Positions 1 through 7,130 of a DNA stretch of 7,968 bases are shown here, piece after piece. Position 1 is the stretch's first letter. Every line of letters starts with the position of its first letter. Origin of the DNA: Alphaproteobacteria bacterium (GTDB lineage: Bacteria > Pseudomonadota > Alphaproteobacteria > VGEJ01); contig VGEJ01000103.1 in assembly GCA_016869335.1 (NCBI GenBank), positions 1 to 7,968 of the forward strand, in the 5' to 3' direction. Both the position numbers and the translations under genes were made by a program. Below the pieces are notes generated by a model. The model was given only the letters and a program-made list of their open reading frames with translations, did not search any database and had not been told where the DNA came from.

Positions 1-974
1 TGCGCGACCAGCGCCGGGATATCCTCGCGCCGCTCGCGCAGCGAGGGGACGCGGATGGGCACGACATTGAGGCGATGGTAGAGATCCTCCCGCAGGCGGC
101 CCGCCGCGATCTCGGCGCGCAGGTCGCGACTCGACGCCGCGATCACCCGGACATCGACCTGGACCGGGCTCGATCCACCGACACGCTGGAACACTTGATC
201 CACCAGCACGCGGAGGATCTTGGCCTGCGTCTCGAGCGGCATGTCCGCCATTTCGTCGATGAACAGGGATCCCGGATGCGCGCGCTCGAAGGTGCCGGCC
301 CGCCGGCGGCCATCGGCTCGGTCCGGCTCTTCGGTCCCGAACAACTCGGTCTCCATCCGCTCCGGCGCCATCGCCGCCGCGTTCACTACGACGAACGGCC
401 CCTCGCGCCGCCTCGAGCGCTCGTGAATGAGGCGCGCCACGAGCTCCTTGCCACTTCCGGGTGGTCCGGTGACCAGCACGCGCGAGCCGGTCGGGGCGAC
501 ACGGTCGATCGCCATGCGCAACGCTCCGATCGCCGGCGAGGCGCCGATGAGCTCGCTCTCCGGCGCGCTCCGCCGTTTGAGGTCCTGGAACTCCCGCCGC
601 ATCCGCGCGCCCTCGATCGCGCGGGCGCAGATCATCATCAGCCGATCCGCCTCGAACGGCTTTTCGATGAAGTCGGACGCCCCGCGCTTGATGGCCGCGA
701 CCGCGGTCTCGATCTTGCCGTGGCCACTGATCATGACCACTGGCAGATCGGCATGATCGCGCACCACTTGGTCGAGCAGGTCCAATCCGTCGTGGCGACT
801 GCCACGGAGCCAGATGTCGAGCACCACCAGGGTCGGGCGCCGGAACGCGATTTCGGCCAACGCCGCGTCGCTGTCCGGCGCGGTGCGGGTGAGGTAGCCC
901 TCGTCCGCCAGCAGACCCGAAACGAGGTCACGGATGTCGGCCTCATCATCGACGATCAGCACCTCATGCGCCAT
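1..974 (-). CDS. ntrX: NtrX, nitrogen-regulation response regulator (3' end beyond window)
   Basis: Response regulator of the NtrY/NtrX two-component system, acting as a cytoplasmic DNA-binding regulator. 324 codons are visible. The receiver domain (about 1-120) has the acidic pair D9/D10, phospho-acceptor D53 in the NtrX-type stretch LDIWLRGS, S83 and K105. The AAA+ domain (from about 140) has the ATP-binding loop GPPGSGKE at 170-177 and the Walker B-like FIDEMADM around D240/E241, followed by REDLYHRLNVVPIRVP. The sigma54-contacting GAFTGA motif is absent; its place is taken by a charged stretch (DRADGRRRAGTFE). The C-terminal helix-turn-helix lies beyond position 1. The ATG at 974-972 is preceded by AGAGGG with a 6-base spacer, and the start overlaps the ntrY stop by 11 bases, indicating coupled translation. 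The missing GAFTGA separates NtrX from the NtrC encoded upstream. Identity is secure; the truncation is only the window edge. Confidence 0.96.
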   Translation of the reverse strand, partial: MAHEVLIVDDEADIRDLVSGLLADEGYLTRTAPDSDAALAEIAFRRPTLVVLDIWLRGSRHDGLDLLDQVVRDHADLPVVMISGHGKIETAVAAIKRGASDFIEKPFEADRLMMICARAIEGARMRREFQDLKRRSAPESELIGASPAIGALRMAIDRVAPTGSRVLVTGPPGSGKELVARLIHERSRRREGPFVVVNAAAMAPERMETELFGTEEPDRADGRRRAGTFERAHPGSLFIDEMADMPLETQAKILRVLVDQVFQRVGGSSPVQVDVRVIAASSRDLRAEIAAGRLREDLYHRLNVVPIRVPSLRERREDIPALVA

Positions 975-3222
975 CGCCGACCCTCTCGATCACGGCCGTG
1001 GCACGGCCGACCGATGGAAACACCATGCGGACACGGGCTCCCCCACCCGGGCGATCCTCGAGCACGAGCTGTCCATCATGATCCTCGATCACGCGCTTGA
1101 CGATGGCGAGGCCAAGGCCCGTCCCCCGCGCGCGGGTCGTTACGTAGGGCTCGGCCAGCCGATCGCGCTCCTCCACCGGCAGACCGCGACCGTTGTCGGC
1201 CACCTCCAGGATGACCGCATCCTCATGGCGCTGGACACTGACCGTGATCTCGCCGCCGGGCAGCGCCGCGCCGTCGACGGCCACTCGGCCGGCGATCGCA
1301 TCCGCCGCGTTCTGCAGCAGGTTGGTGAGCGCCTGGCTGACCTGACGTTCGTCGCACGCCAAGACCACAGGCTCGGTTCCGATCACGCAGCGATAGTCGA
1401 TCTCCGGATGTGCCTCGCTCTGCAGCAGGACCGAGCGGCTTGCGAGTTCGCGGAGATCCTCGGGCCCCAGAACCGCCGGTGGCATGCGGGCGAAGGAGGA
1501 GAACTCGTCCACCATCCGGCCGATGTAGACGACCTGCCGGATGATCGTGTCGATACAGCGGGTGAAGACGTCCGAATCCCGCGTGATCTGGTCGCCGTAC
1601 TTGCGCTTGAGCCGCTCGGCCGACAGGCGGATCGGGGTGAGCGGGTTCTTGATCTCGTGGGCGACGCGGCGCGCGACGTCGCCCCAGGCCGCCGTTCGCT
1701 GCGCATACTCAAGCTCGGTAACGTCATCGAAGGTGACGACGAAGCCGGTGATCGTGCCGGCAGTCTGCTGTGCAGCCACGCGCGCCAGGAGCCGGCGTGA
1801 GGTGCCGGGGCGCGCGAGCGTGAGCTGGCGCTGAACCAGCCGGCTCGGCCGCGCCATAGCCTCGGCGATCATGTCGGCCATTTCCGGGGCCGCGTCGGCG
1901 AACGATCGCCCGACCAGCACCTCGACGTCGGTCCCGAGCAGGTCCGCGGCAGAGCGGTTCGGCAAGTTGATCCGGCCGTCGCGATCGACGCCGATCACGC
2001 CGGCAGAGACCCCGGCCAGGACCGCCTCGGTGAAGCGGCGGCGGCTGTCGAGCTGAGCGTTCGCTTCCATGATGTCGGCACGCTGGCTCGCGAGCTGGTT
2101 CGTCATCCGATTGAAGGCGCGTCCGAGCGTGCTGATCTCGTCATCGGCCGCACCCTCGGCGACGCGCGCCCCGAGATCGCCGCCGCGTACCTGCTCGGCC
2201 GCGCCGATCAGCTCGCCGAGCGGCTGCACCAGTCTGGTTGCAAACCGGAGGCCGAACCACACCGCAACCAGCAGCAGAAGAAGCGCCACCATGAGGAAAG
2301 TCAGGGCGAATGCGATCTCGATACCCGAGCGCTCGAGTTCCAGGAGCTCGAACTCGGCCACCGCGCGTTTGGTTCGTGCAACGTGGAGCAGGACGTCGGG
2401 TTCCACGAAGCGGCTGACGTAGAGGTAGCTGTTGACCAGGCGGTCCAGCCGGATCAGGGCGCGGACGCGATCCTCGGTCTCGCTGGTGAGGAACACGACC
2501 TCGCCCACACGGGCGCGGGCGATGTCGGACTGCATCACCGCGTCGAACGCCAGACCGAAGCTCAGTGGGGTGCGCGCGAGGATGCGACCGGAACTGTCGA
2601 AAACGATCGCCTCGGACAGCGAGCGCAGCCGAGCCTGCGTGGTCACGAGTTGACTGAACAGATAGCCGTTGCGTGCCACGTTCGGCGCTTCGCGGTCGAG
2701 ATCGAACGCCATCGCCAGAATGTCGGCCTGGATCACCTTCCGATGTTCGGTCGTGTAGGCCTCGGCGACGGCCAGGGACTCGCCCAGCGCCATCCGCACG
2801 CGGTCGCTGAACCACGACTGGATGCCGAGGTTGAAGATGACGCCCGAGAATGCCGCAACGATGATCGCGGGTGCGATCGCGACAGCGCTGAACCACGCGA
2901 CGAGGCGGGCGTGGAGGCGCGAGCCGGCCAGACCGCGCCGCCGCTCCGCCCATAGCTGCGCCAGGTGACGGGCGACGACCGCACCGAGCGCGAGCAGGAG
3001 GATCAGGTCGGCCAGCAGCAGGATGAGGACGGTGCGCGGCTGCGCCCCGTAGAGCGGGCTTGAGGACAGCGCCCCATAGGTCGCGACCGCCGCCGCCCCC
3101 GCCGCGAGCGCGAGCGCGATGGCGAGCTTCCGCCGCAACCCCGTGCCCTTCTGCCGGAGCCAGGCGAACACTCGTACGATCGAGCTACCGCTCGCTGACG
3201 CCGCTGGCGCTTCGCTCACCAT
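964..3222 (-). CDS. ntrY: NtrY, membrane-bound nitrogen-regulation sensor histidine kinase
   Basis: Inner-membrane sensor kinase that phosphorylates NtrX, 752 residues, a normal NtrY length. Hydrophobic segments at about 33-52, 64-84, 107-130 and 301-323 suggest four membrane spans, with a roughly 170-residue extracytoplasmic sensor region between the last two. Then follow a HAMP linker (about 324-377), a PAS domain (about 395-500) and the kinase core. The kinase shows the H box AHEIKNPLTPIRLS with phospho-acceptor H522, the N box around N638 (TNLLQNAADAI), DNGRG at 676-680 and GTGLGL at 700-705. I chose the ATG at 3222-3220, 7 bases after the ntrC stop, with AGGG at 3237-3234 upstream. An in-frame ATG at 3333 would add 37 residues, but it lies inside ntrC and the added residues look like out-of-frame translation of the NtrC helix-turn-helix. 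The gene ends inside the ntrX start. The signal it senses cannot be read from the sequence. Confidence 0.96.
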   Translation of the reverse strand: MVSEAPAASASGSSIVRVFAWLRQKGTGLRRKLAIALALAAGAAAVATYGALSSSPLYGAQPRTVLILLLADLILLLALGAVVARHLAQLWAERRRGLAGSRLHARLVAWFSAVAIAPAIIVAAFSGVIFNLGIQSWFSDRVRMALGESLAVAEAYTTEHRKVIQADILAMAFDLDREAPNVARNGYLFSQLVTTQARLRSLSEAIVFDSSGRILARTPLSFGLAFDAVMQSDIARARVGEVVFLTSETEDRVRALIRLDRLVNSYLYVSRFVEPDVLLHVARTKRAVAEFELLELERSGIEIAFALTFLMVALLLLLVAVWFGLRFATRLVQPLGELIGAAEQVRGGDLGARVAEGAADDEISTLGRAFNRMTNQLASQRADIMEANAQLDSRRRFTEAVLAGVSAGVIGVDRDGRINLPNRSAADLLGTDVEVLVGRSFADAAPEMADMIAEAMARPSRLVQRQLTLARPGTSRRLLARVAAQQTAGTITGFVVTFDDVTELEYAQRTAAWGDVARRVAHEIKNPLTPIRLSAERLKRKYGDQITRDSDVFTRCIDTIIRQVVYIGRMVDEFSSFARMPPAVLGPEDLRELASRSVLLQSEAHPEIDYRCVIGTEPVVLACDERQVSQALTNLLQNAADAIAGRVAVDGAALPGGEITVSVQRHEDAVILEVADNGRGLPVEERDRLAEPYVTTRARGTGLGLAIVKRVIEDHDGQLVLEDRPGGGARVRMVFPSVGRATAVIERVGDGA
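981..986 (-). promoter_or_regulatory. Shine-Dalgarno site for ntrX inside the ntrY 3' end
   Basis: On the minus strand AGAGGG stands 6 bases before the ntrX ATG at 974-972, within the ntrY coding end. It fixes the ntrX start and therefore the 11-base overlap with ntrY. Confidence 0.65.
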
Positions 3223-3229
3223 CGCGCGC

Positions 3230-4669
3230 TCATCCCTGACTCCGCATGACGGCGATACCGAGTTCGCGGATCTTCTTGCGCAGCGTGTTGCGGTTGAGGC
3301 CGAGGAGCCGCGCGGCGCGCAGCTGGTTGCCATTCGTCGCGGCCAGCGTCAGCACGATGAGGGGGCGTTCGACCTCGCGCAGCACGACACCGTAAAGCCC
3401 CGCCGGCGGCAGACTGCCGCCATGCGTCGAGAAATAGCGGCGGAGGTGCCCCTCGACGACCGCACCGAGGCCCGCGGCCTCGCCACCCTGTCGCGCTGCC
3501 GTCGTCGTTTCTCCCAGCGCGGCATCGATCGCCCCCACACCGATCGTTTCCTCGGCACAGAGGACGGTCAGGCGATAGATCAGGTTCTCCAGCTCGCGGA
3601 CGTTGCCCGGCCATGTGTGCGCCGCCAATCGCTCGAGTGCCGCGGCGTCGAGGCGCTTTGCCGGCAAGCCCTGGGCAACCCCCCGCGCCGAAAAGTGCTG
3701 AACCAGCTCGGGTATGTCGGACGGGCGCTCGCGCAGCGGCGGCACGCGGATCGGCACGACGTTCAGGCGGTGAAAGAGGTCCTCGCGAAACAGGCCGCGC
3801 GCGATCAGATCGCGCAGGTCGCGGTGCGTCGCCGCGATGACGCGGGCGTTGGCGCGCAGCGGCGTCTGCCCCCCCACCGCGGTGTAGCTGCCCTCCTGCA
3901 GCACGCGCAGCAGACGGGTCTGGGCCTCCACGGGCATGTCGCCGATCTCGTCGAGGAAAAGCGTTCCAGACTCGGCCTGGCCGAAACGGCCGACGGCGCG
4001 GGCGACCGCGCCGGTGAATGCGCCGCGCTCGTGACCGAACAGCTCGCTCTCGATCAGCTCGCGCGGCAGCGCCGCCATGTTCATGGCGACGAACGGTCCC
4101 TGCCGGCGGGCGCCGAAATCGTGCAGCGCGCGGGCGACGAGCTCCTTGCCGGTCCCCGACTCGCCGATGATGAGGACGGTCAGATCGGTCGCCAGCAGGC
4201 GCGCAACCTGACGGTAGACGTCCTGCATCGCGGGAGAACGGCCGATGAAAGGCAGCGCCTCGGCGCCTGCGCCGCTCGGCCCGGCCGCGCCGGCCGGCGT
4301 GGCACTGCGCGCCAGTGCCGCCGCTACCGTGCCGGTGAGAAGATTGATGCCGAAGGGCTTGGGCAGGTAGTCGTAGGCGCCGCCCTCGGCCGCCCGGACG
4401 GCGGTTTGAAACGTATTGCGCGCGCTCATGACGATGACCGGAAGCTCGGGGCGCAGCGCCCGGATCCGCGGCAGGAGGTCCAGCCCGTCGCGGTCGGGCA
4501 TGACGACGTCGGTGATCACCAGGTCACCCTCGCCGGCGGCGATCCACTGCCACAGGCCCGCCGCGGTGCCGGTCGAGCGGACCGTGTACCCCGCCCGCGC
4601 CAGCGCGTGGTCGATCACGGTGCGGATGGCGCGATCGTCGTCGGCGACCAGGATGACCTCGCCGCTCAT
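3230..4669 (-). CDS. ntrC: NtrC, nitrogen-regulation sigma54-dependent transcriptional activator
   Basis: Activator of nitrogen-scavenging genes when phosphorylated by NtrB; it drives open-complex formation by sigma54 RNA polymerase. It has 479 residues in the canonical three-domain layout. The receiver (1-120) has D10-D12, phospho-acceptor D54, S82 and K104, the same positions as in enteric NtrC. A linker rich in A, G and P (about 122-138) leads to the AAA+ domain with Walker A GESGTGKE at 169-176, intact GAFTGA at 216-221, Walker B TLFLDEIGDM with D240/E241, the arginine-finger region FREDLFHRLNV at 294-304 and WPGNVREL at 353-360. The C-terminal Fis-type helix-turn-helix is at about 448-470 (AARLLGLNRNTLRKK). 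The start ATG overlaps the ntrB stop (ATGA, 4669-4666), with GGGGA just upstream as a plausible ribosome site. Every catalytic motif is intact. Confidence 0.98.
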   Translation of the reverse strand: MSGEVILVADDDRAIRTVIDHALARAGYTVRSTGTAAGLWQWIAAGEGDLVITDVVMPDRDGLDLLPRIRALRPELPVIVMSARNTFQTAVRAAEGGAYDYLPKPFGINLLTGTVAAALARSATPAGAAGPSGAGAEALPFIGRSPAMQDVYRQVARLLATDLTVLIIGESGTGKELVARALHDFGARRQGPFVAMNMAALPRELIESELFGHERGAFTGAVARAVGRFGQAESGTLFLDEIGDMPVEAQTRLLRVLQEGSYTAVGGQTPLRANARVIAATHRDLRDLIARGLFREDLFHRLNVVPIRVPPLRERPSDIPELVQHFSARGVAQGLPAKRLDAAALERLAAHTWPGNVRELENLIYRLTVLCAEETIGVGAIDAALGETTTAARQGGEAAGLGAVVEGHLRRYFSTHGGSLPPAGLYGVVLREVERPLIVLTLAATNGNQLRAARLLGLNRNTLRKKIRELGIAVMRSQG

Positions 4670-5799
4670 GGCGTCCCCGGCCCCTCGGCGGCCGTATCAG
4701 CCATCGGTAGGCGCACTCGGAACACCGTCCGCCCGCCCTCTGCGCCTGCCTCGATCGTGCCGCCGTGCGCCGTAACCAGCTTGGCAACGAGTGGCAGACC
4801 GAGGCCCATGCTGCCGGGCTTGGTGCTCACGAAAGGATCGAACAGGGTGTCGGCGACGTCGGGCGAGATGCCTGGGCCGTCGTCGGTCACGCACACCTCG
4901 ATCGGCACGGGCTGCCATGCTCCGGCGCCCGGCACCGCGGTGCGGACGCCCCCCTCGAACCGCGTGGCGATGACGATATCACCGCACTCTCCGCTCGCCT
5001 CGGCCGCATTCTTGACCAGGTTGAGGAAGACCTGCACCAATTCGTCACGTGCGCCCCACACCGGTGGGAGCGAGGGGTCGTAGCGCACGGACAATCGCCG
5101 ACCACGGGCGAACCCGGCTTCCGCGACGCGCCGCACATGGTCGAGGATCTCGTGGATGTTGACCGCCCCATGGCGCCGTGACGTCAGCTCGCTAAACCGT
5201 ACGAAGCGCTCGATCAGACCGGCGATACGATCGACCTCTTCGCGGATGAGCACGGCGAGCGCGGCGGTGCTTTCGTCTGGGGCACCCTGCTCGATGAGCT
5301 GGGCGGCACCGCGGATGCCGGAGAGCGGGTTGTTGACCTCGTGCGCGAGCACGGCGCCCAGGTTCCCGAGGACCACCGCGCTCGCCCGCGGCGCCGCGAC
5401 CTGACGCTCAGCAAGCGCGCCGGGATGGAGCAGCACCAGAACCGAGCCTTGCGCATCGGGTGGCGTCGCCTGTAGGTCGACCCGCGCGGTTCCGGCCCGC
5501 GGCAAGCGCAGCTCGATCGCGAACTCCTTGACCGCGCGCCGTGTTGCGCGCGCGTGGCGAACCGCGACGCCGAGCCGGCCGTCCAGACCGGCAATCTGAT
5601 CGAGAGGCTTGAGCCGGAGCCAGGCCGCACTGGCCCCCAGGAACTGCTCGGCGGCCGCGTTGGCGAAAACGATGCGATCGCCGCGGTCGAGGATCACGAG
5701 TGGATCGGGCAGCTCCGACAGAACCTCGGCGGCAGCAGCCCCGGCCCTCACCGGCTCGGACCGGGGCGCGACCGGCGCATGCCCCCTCGGTGCGGTCAT
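4666..5799 (-). CDS. ntrB: NtrB, soluble nitrogen-regulation sensor histidine kinase/phosphatase
   Basis: Cytoplasmic kinase/phosphatase that controls NtrC phosphorylation; in this family its activity is set by the PII protein GlnB in response to nitrogen status. It has 377 residues and no membrane segment. A PAS domain lies at about 25-125 (PDPLVILDRGDRIVFANAAA near its start). The H box around 148-168 carries phospho-acceptor H153, followed by LSGIRGAAQL, a signature of NtrB. The N box has N264 (LNLVKNAAEAS), then DDGPGI at 305-310, the FDPFVSTKP segment at 319-327 and GLGLPLVAKL from 331. The H box reads HEVNNP where HEIKNP is usual; the phosphatase-relevant asparagine four residues after the histidine (N157) is kept. 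The ATG overlaps the dusB stop by 4 bases, and a strong GAGGAG lies 8 bases upstream inside dusB, so efficient coupled translation is likely. Confidence 0.97.
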   Translation of the reverse strand: MTAPRGHAPVAPRSEPVRAGAAAAEVLSELPDPLVILDRGDRIVFANAAAEQFLGASAAWLRLKPLDQIAGLDGRLGVAVRHARATRRAVKEFAIELRLPRAGTARVDLQATPPDAQGSVLVLLHPGALAERQVAAPRASAVVLGNLGAVLAHEVNNPLSGIRGAAQLIEQGAPDESTAALAVLIREEVDRIAGLIERFVRFSELTSRRHGAVNIHEILDHVRRVAEAGFARGRRLSVRYDPSLPPVWGARDELVQVFLNLVKNAAEASGECGDIVIATRFEGGVRTAVPGAGAWQPVPIEVCVTDDGPGISPDVADTLFDPFVSTKPGSMGLGLPLVAKLVTAHGGTIEAGAEGGRTVFRVRLPMADTAAEGPGTP

Positions 5800-6782
5800 G
5801 CGGCCAACTCCTCGGCGTCTGCTCCGAAAAGGCCGGCGATAAGCGGGCGAACCGCGCGCGGGTCGGTGAGACGATTCACGGCATCACGAAACACGGCCGC
5901 GTTGGGCCGGCCCCGCGCGTACCACGCGAGGTGCTTGCGGGCGATACGCACTCCGTGCTCGCTGCCGTAGTGTTCGAGCATGGCCTGGAAATGGCGGAGC
6001 ACAGTGCGCGCCTGTTCGGCGAGGGACGGATCGGCAAGGCGCTCACCGGTGCGCAGGAAATGGCCGATCTGGTTGACGAGCCACGGTCGACCGCATGCTG
6101 CCCGACCGATCATCACCCCGTCGGCGCCGGAAGACGCGAGGCTCGCGCTCGCGTCTTCGCAGCCGGCGATATCGCCGTTGACGATCACCGGCACCCGCAC
6201 CGCCTCCTTCACCTCGCGGACGAACGCCCAGTCGGCACGGCCGTTGAACATCTGGCAGCGCGTGCGCCCGTGCACCGTGATGAGGCGGATGCCGCTTTCC
6301 TCGGCGATCCGCGCGAGGCGCGGCGCGTTGCGGTTCGCCGCATCCCACCCGGTACGCATCTTGAGCGACACCGGAAGGCGCACCGCCTTGACGACGGCCT
6401 CGAGGATGCGCGCCGCCAATTGCTCCTCGCGCATCAGGGCCGAACCGGCATAGCCGCTCACGACCTTCTTGGCCGGGCATCCCATGTTGATGTCGATGAG
6501 GGCGGCACCTTTGTCCTCGTTGAGCCGCGCCGCATCCGCCATAACTCCGGGATCGCGGCCGGCGAGTTGGACCGCCATGGGATGCTCTTCCGGCTCGTTC
6601 CGGGCCATGCGGAGCGATTGCCGGCTCAAGCGCACCATCGCCTCGCTGGCGATCATCTCGGAGACCACGAGCGCCGCTCCGTGGCGCTTGACGAGCCGGC
6701 GGAACGGCAGATCGGAGATGCCGCTGAGCGGCGCGAGAACGGCGCGATCCGTCAAAACTATGGGACCGATGAGAATGCTCAT
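5796..6782 (-). CDS. dusB: DusB, tRNA-dihydrouridine synthase (NifR3 family)
   Basis: FMN- and NADPH-dependent enzyme that reduces specific uridines of tRNA to dihydrouridine in the cytoplasm. It has 328 residues, the usual length. The N-terminal TIM barrel opens with LAPLSGISDLPFR (16-28), matching the family's flavin-binding start. The catalytic cysteine is C102 in INMGCPAKKV (98-107). K141 (SLKMRTGWD) and H171 (VHGRTR) are the expected flavin- and substrate-contacting residues, and the phosphate-binding end of the barrel reads GADGVMIGRAACGRPW. The C-terminal helical domain (about 245-328) includes RKHLAWYARG, typical of DusB. This is the historical nifR3, the standard first gene of the nifR3-ntrB-ntrC operon in alphaproteobacteria. 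Its stop overlaps the ntrB start. No clear Shine-Dalgarno precedes the ATG at 6782-6780. Nothing looks broken. Confidence 0.97.
   Translation of the reverse strand: MSILIGPIVLTDRAVLAPLSGISDLPFRRLVKRHGAALVVSEMIASEAMVRLSRQSLRMARNEPEEHPMAVQLAGRDPGVMADAARLNEDKGAALIDINMGCPAKKVVSGYAGSALMREEQLAARILEAVVKAVRLPVSLKMRTGWDAANRNAPRLARIAEESGIRLITVHGRTRCQMFNGRADWAFVREVKEAVRVPVIVNGDIAGCEDASASLASSGADGVMIGRAACGRPWLVNQIGHFLRTGERLADPSLAEQARTVLRHFQAMLEHYGSEHGVRIARKHLAWYARGRPNAAVFRDAVNRLTDPRAVRPLIAGLFGADAEELAA
5808..5813 (-). promoter_or_regulatory. Shine-Dalgarno site for ntrB inside the dusB 3' end
   Basis: On the minus strand GAGGAG stands 8 bases before the ntrB ATG at 5799-5797, inside the last codons of dusB. 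It is the best ribosome-binding sequence in the window. It supports this ntrB start and reinitiation across the ATGA overlap. Confidence 0.75.
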
Positions 6783-6851
6783 TCGGTAGGCAACATATCA
6801 ATTGATCAAAGATTAGGCAGTATTAGCCGGGCTCCCGGAGTGTTGCAATGC
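6783..6851 (-). promoter_or_regulatory. Gap upstream of dusB: probable operon promoter/leader region
   Basis: 69 non-coding bases lie between the TfoX-like stop and the dusB start. The half nearest dusB (about 6783-6826) is clearly AT-richer than the surrounding genes. It holds two overlapping perfect palindromes, ATCAATTGAT (6797-6806) and TTGATCAA (6802-6809). An operon promoter here would fit the known arrangement, in which nifR3-ntrBC has its own promoter in several alphaproteobacteria. I cannot pick out a convincing -35/-10 pair, a GG-N10-GC sigma54 promoter or an NtrC-type dyad (TGCACC-N-GGTGCA). The function is therefore inferred from position, composition and palindromes only. The dusB operon could instead be co-transcribed with the TfoX-like gene. 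Confidence 0.35.
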
Positions 6852-7130
6852 TCATCGGCCAACGGCCCGCCGAAGCGCTTCCTTCAGGTCCCGCGAAAGC
6901 GCGGTCCAGGGCACATCCATCAATGCAGCCTGCAAGGCATACAACATGTTGAGCGACACGCGATCTGGCGCATGGTCTTTGGCACGGCGATAGGCGGCCA
7001 TGGTACCGACCGCGCGCAACGCCGCCTCATCGGCGATACCTGCCGCCGCCAGGAGCCGCGCTCTCGCGGGGCCGAGGTCGCGCATCGCGCTCAGCGGACG
7101 GCCCTGCCGCCCTGCCCGCTTGCTTGGCAA
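6852..7130 (-). CDS. Small TfoX/Sxy C-terminal-domain protein
   Basis: A 92-residue basic protein made almost entirely of the TfoX C-terminal domain, which follows the N-terminal domain in the Sxy/TfoX competence regulators of gammaproteobacteria. Residues 16-42 (RDLGPARARLLAAAGI and following) fit the helix-hairpin-helix-like opening of that domain. SLNMLYALQAALMDVPW in the second half matches its conserved SLNLLYALEGAL-type core. The N-terminal TfoX domain is absent. The stretch before residue 16 is short and rich in R, K and G. The start shown is TTG (7130-7128) just after GGGGAAA; an ATG at 7085-7083 would give 77 residues beginning exactly at the domain. An in-frame TGA upstream (about 7154-7152) limits extension. 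The gene is co-directional with dusB, 69 bases ahead of it, and divergent from ispDF. Its molecular function is unknown; nucleic-acid or protein binding is a guess from the fold. Family call is fairly sure, the start is not. Confidence 0.8.
   Translation of the reverse strand: MPSKRAGRQGRPLSAMRDLGPARARLLAAAGIADEAALRAVGTMAAYRRAKDHAPDRVSLNMLYALQAALMDVPWTALSRDLKEALRRAVGR

Noticed and set aside
75..1800. Plus-strand open frames opposite ntrX and ntrY (75-1100 and 934-1800)
   Set aside because: The minus strand carries continuous NtrX and NtrY motifs here; the plus-strand products have no recognisable domain.
3223..3333. Longer NtrY starting at the ATG at 3333
   Set aside because: The added 37 residues lie within the ntrC coding end in another frame and resemble no NtrY N-terminus; the ATG at 3222 fits the operon spacing.
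3119..5083. A 654-codon plus-strand open frame opposite ntrC and ntrB
   Set aside because: It is antisense to two genes with complete catalytic motifs. Its protein is rich in R, A, G, D and H with no recognisable domain, as expected for the reverse of GC-rich codons.
6827..6838. CCGGG-CT-CCCGG hairpin just after the TfoX-like stop as a rho-independent terminator
   Set aside because: The stem is only 4-5 base pairs with a 2-4 base loop, and no T-run follows in the direction of transcription.
6783..6851. sigma54 promoter before dusB
   Set aside because: A GG and a GC occur (GGCTAATACTGC on the minus strand), but the spacing between them is 8 rather than 10 bases and the flanks do not match.
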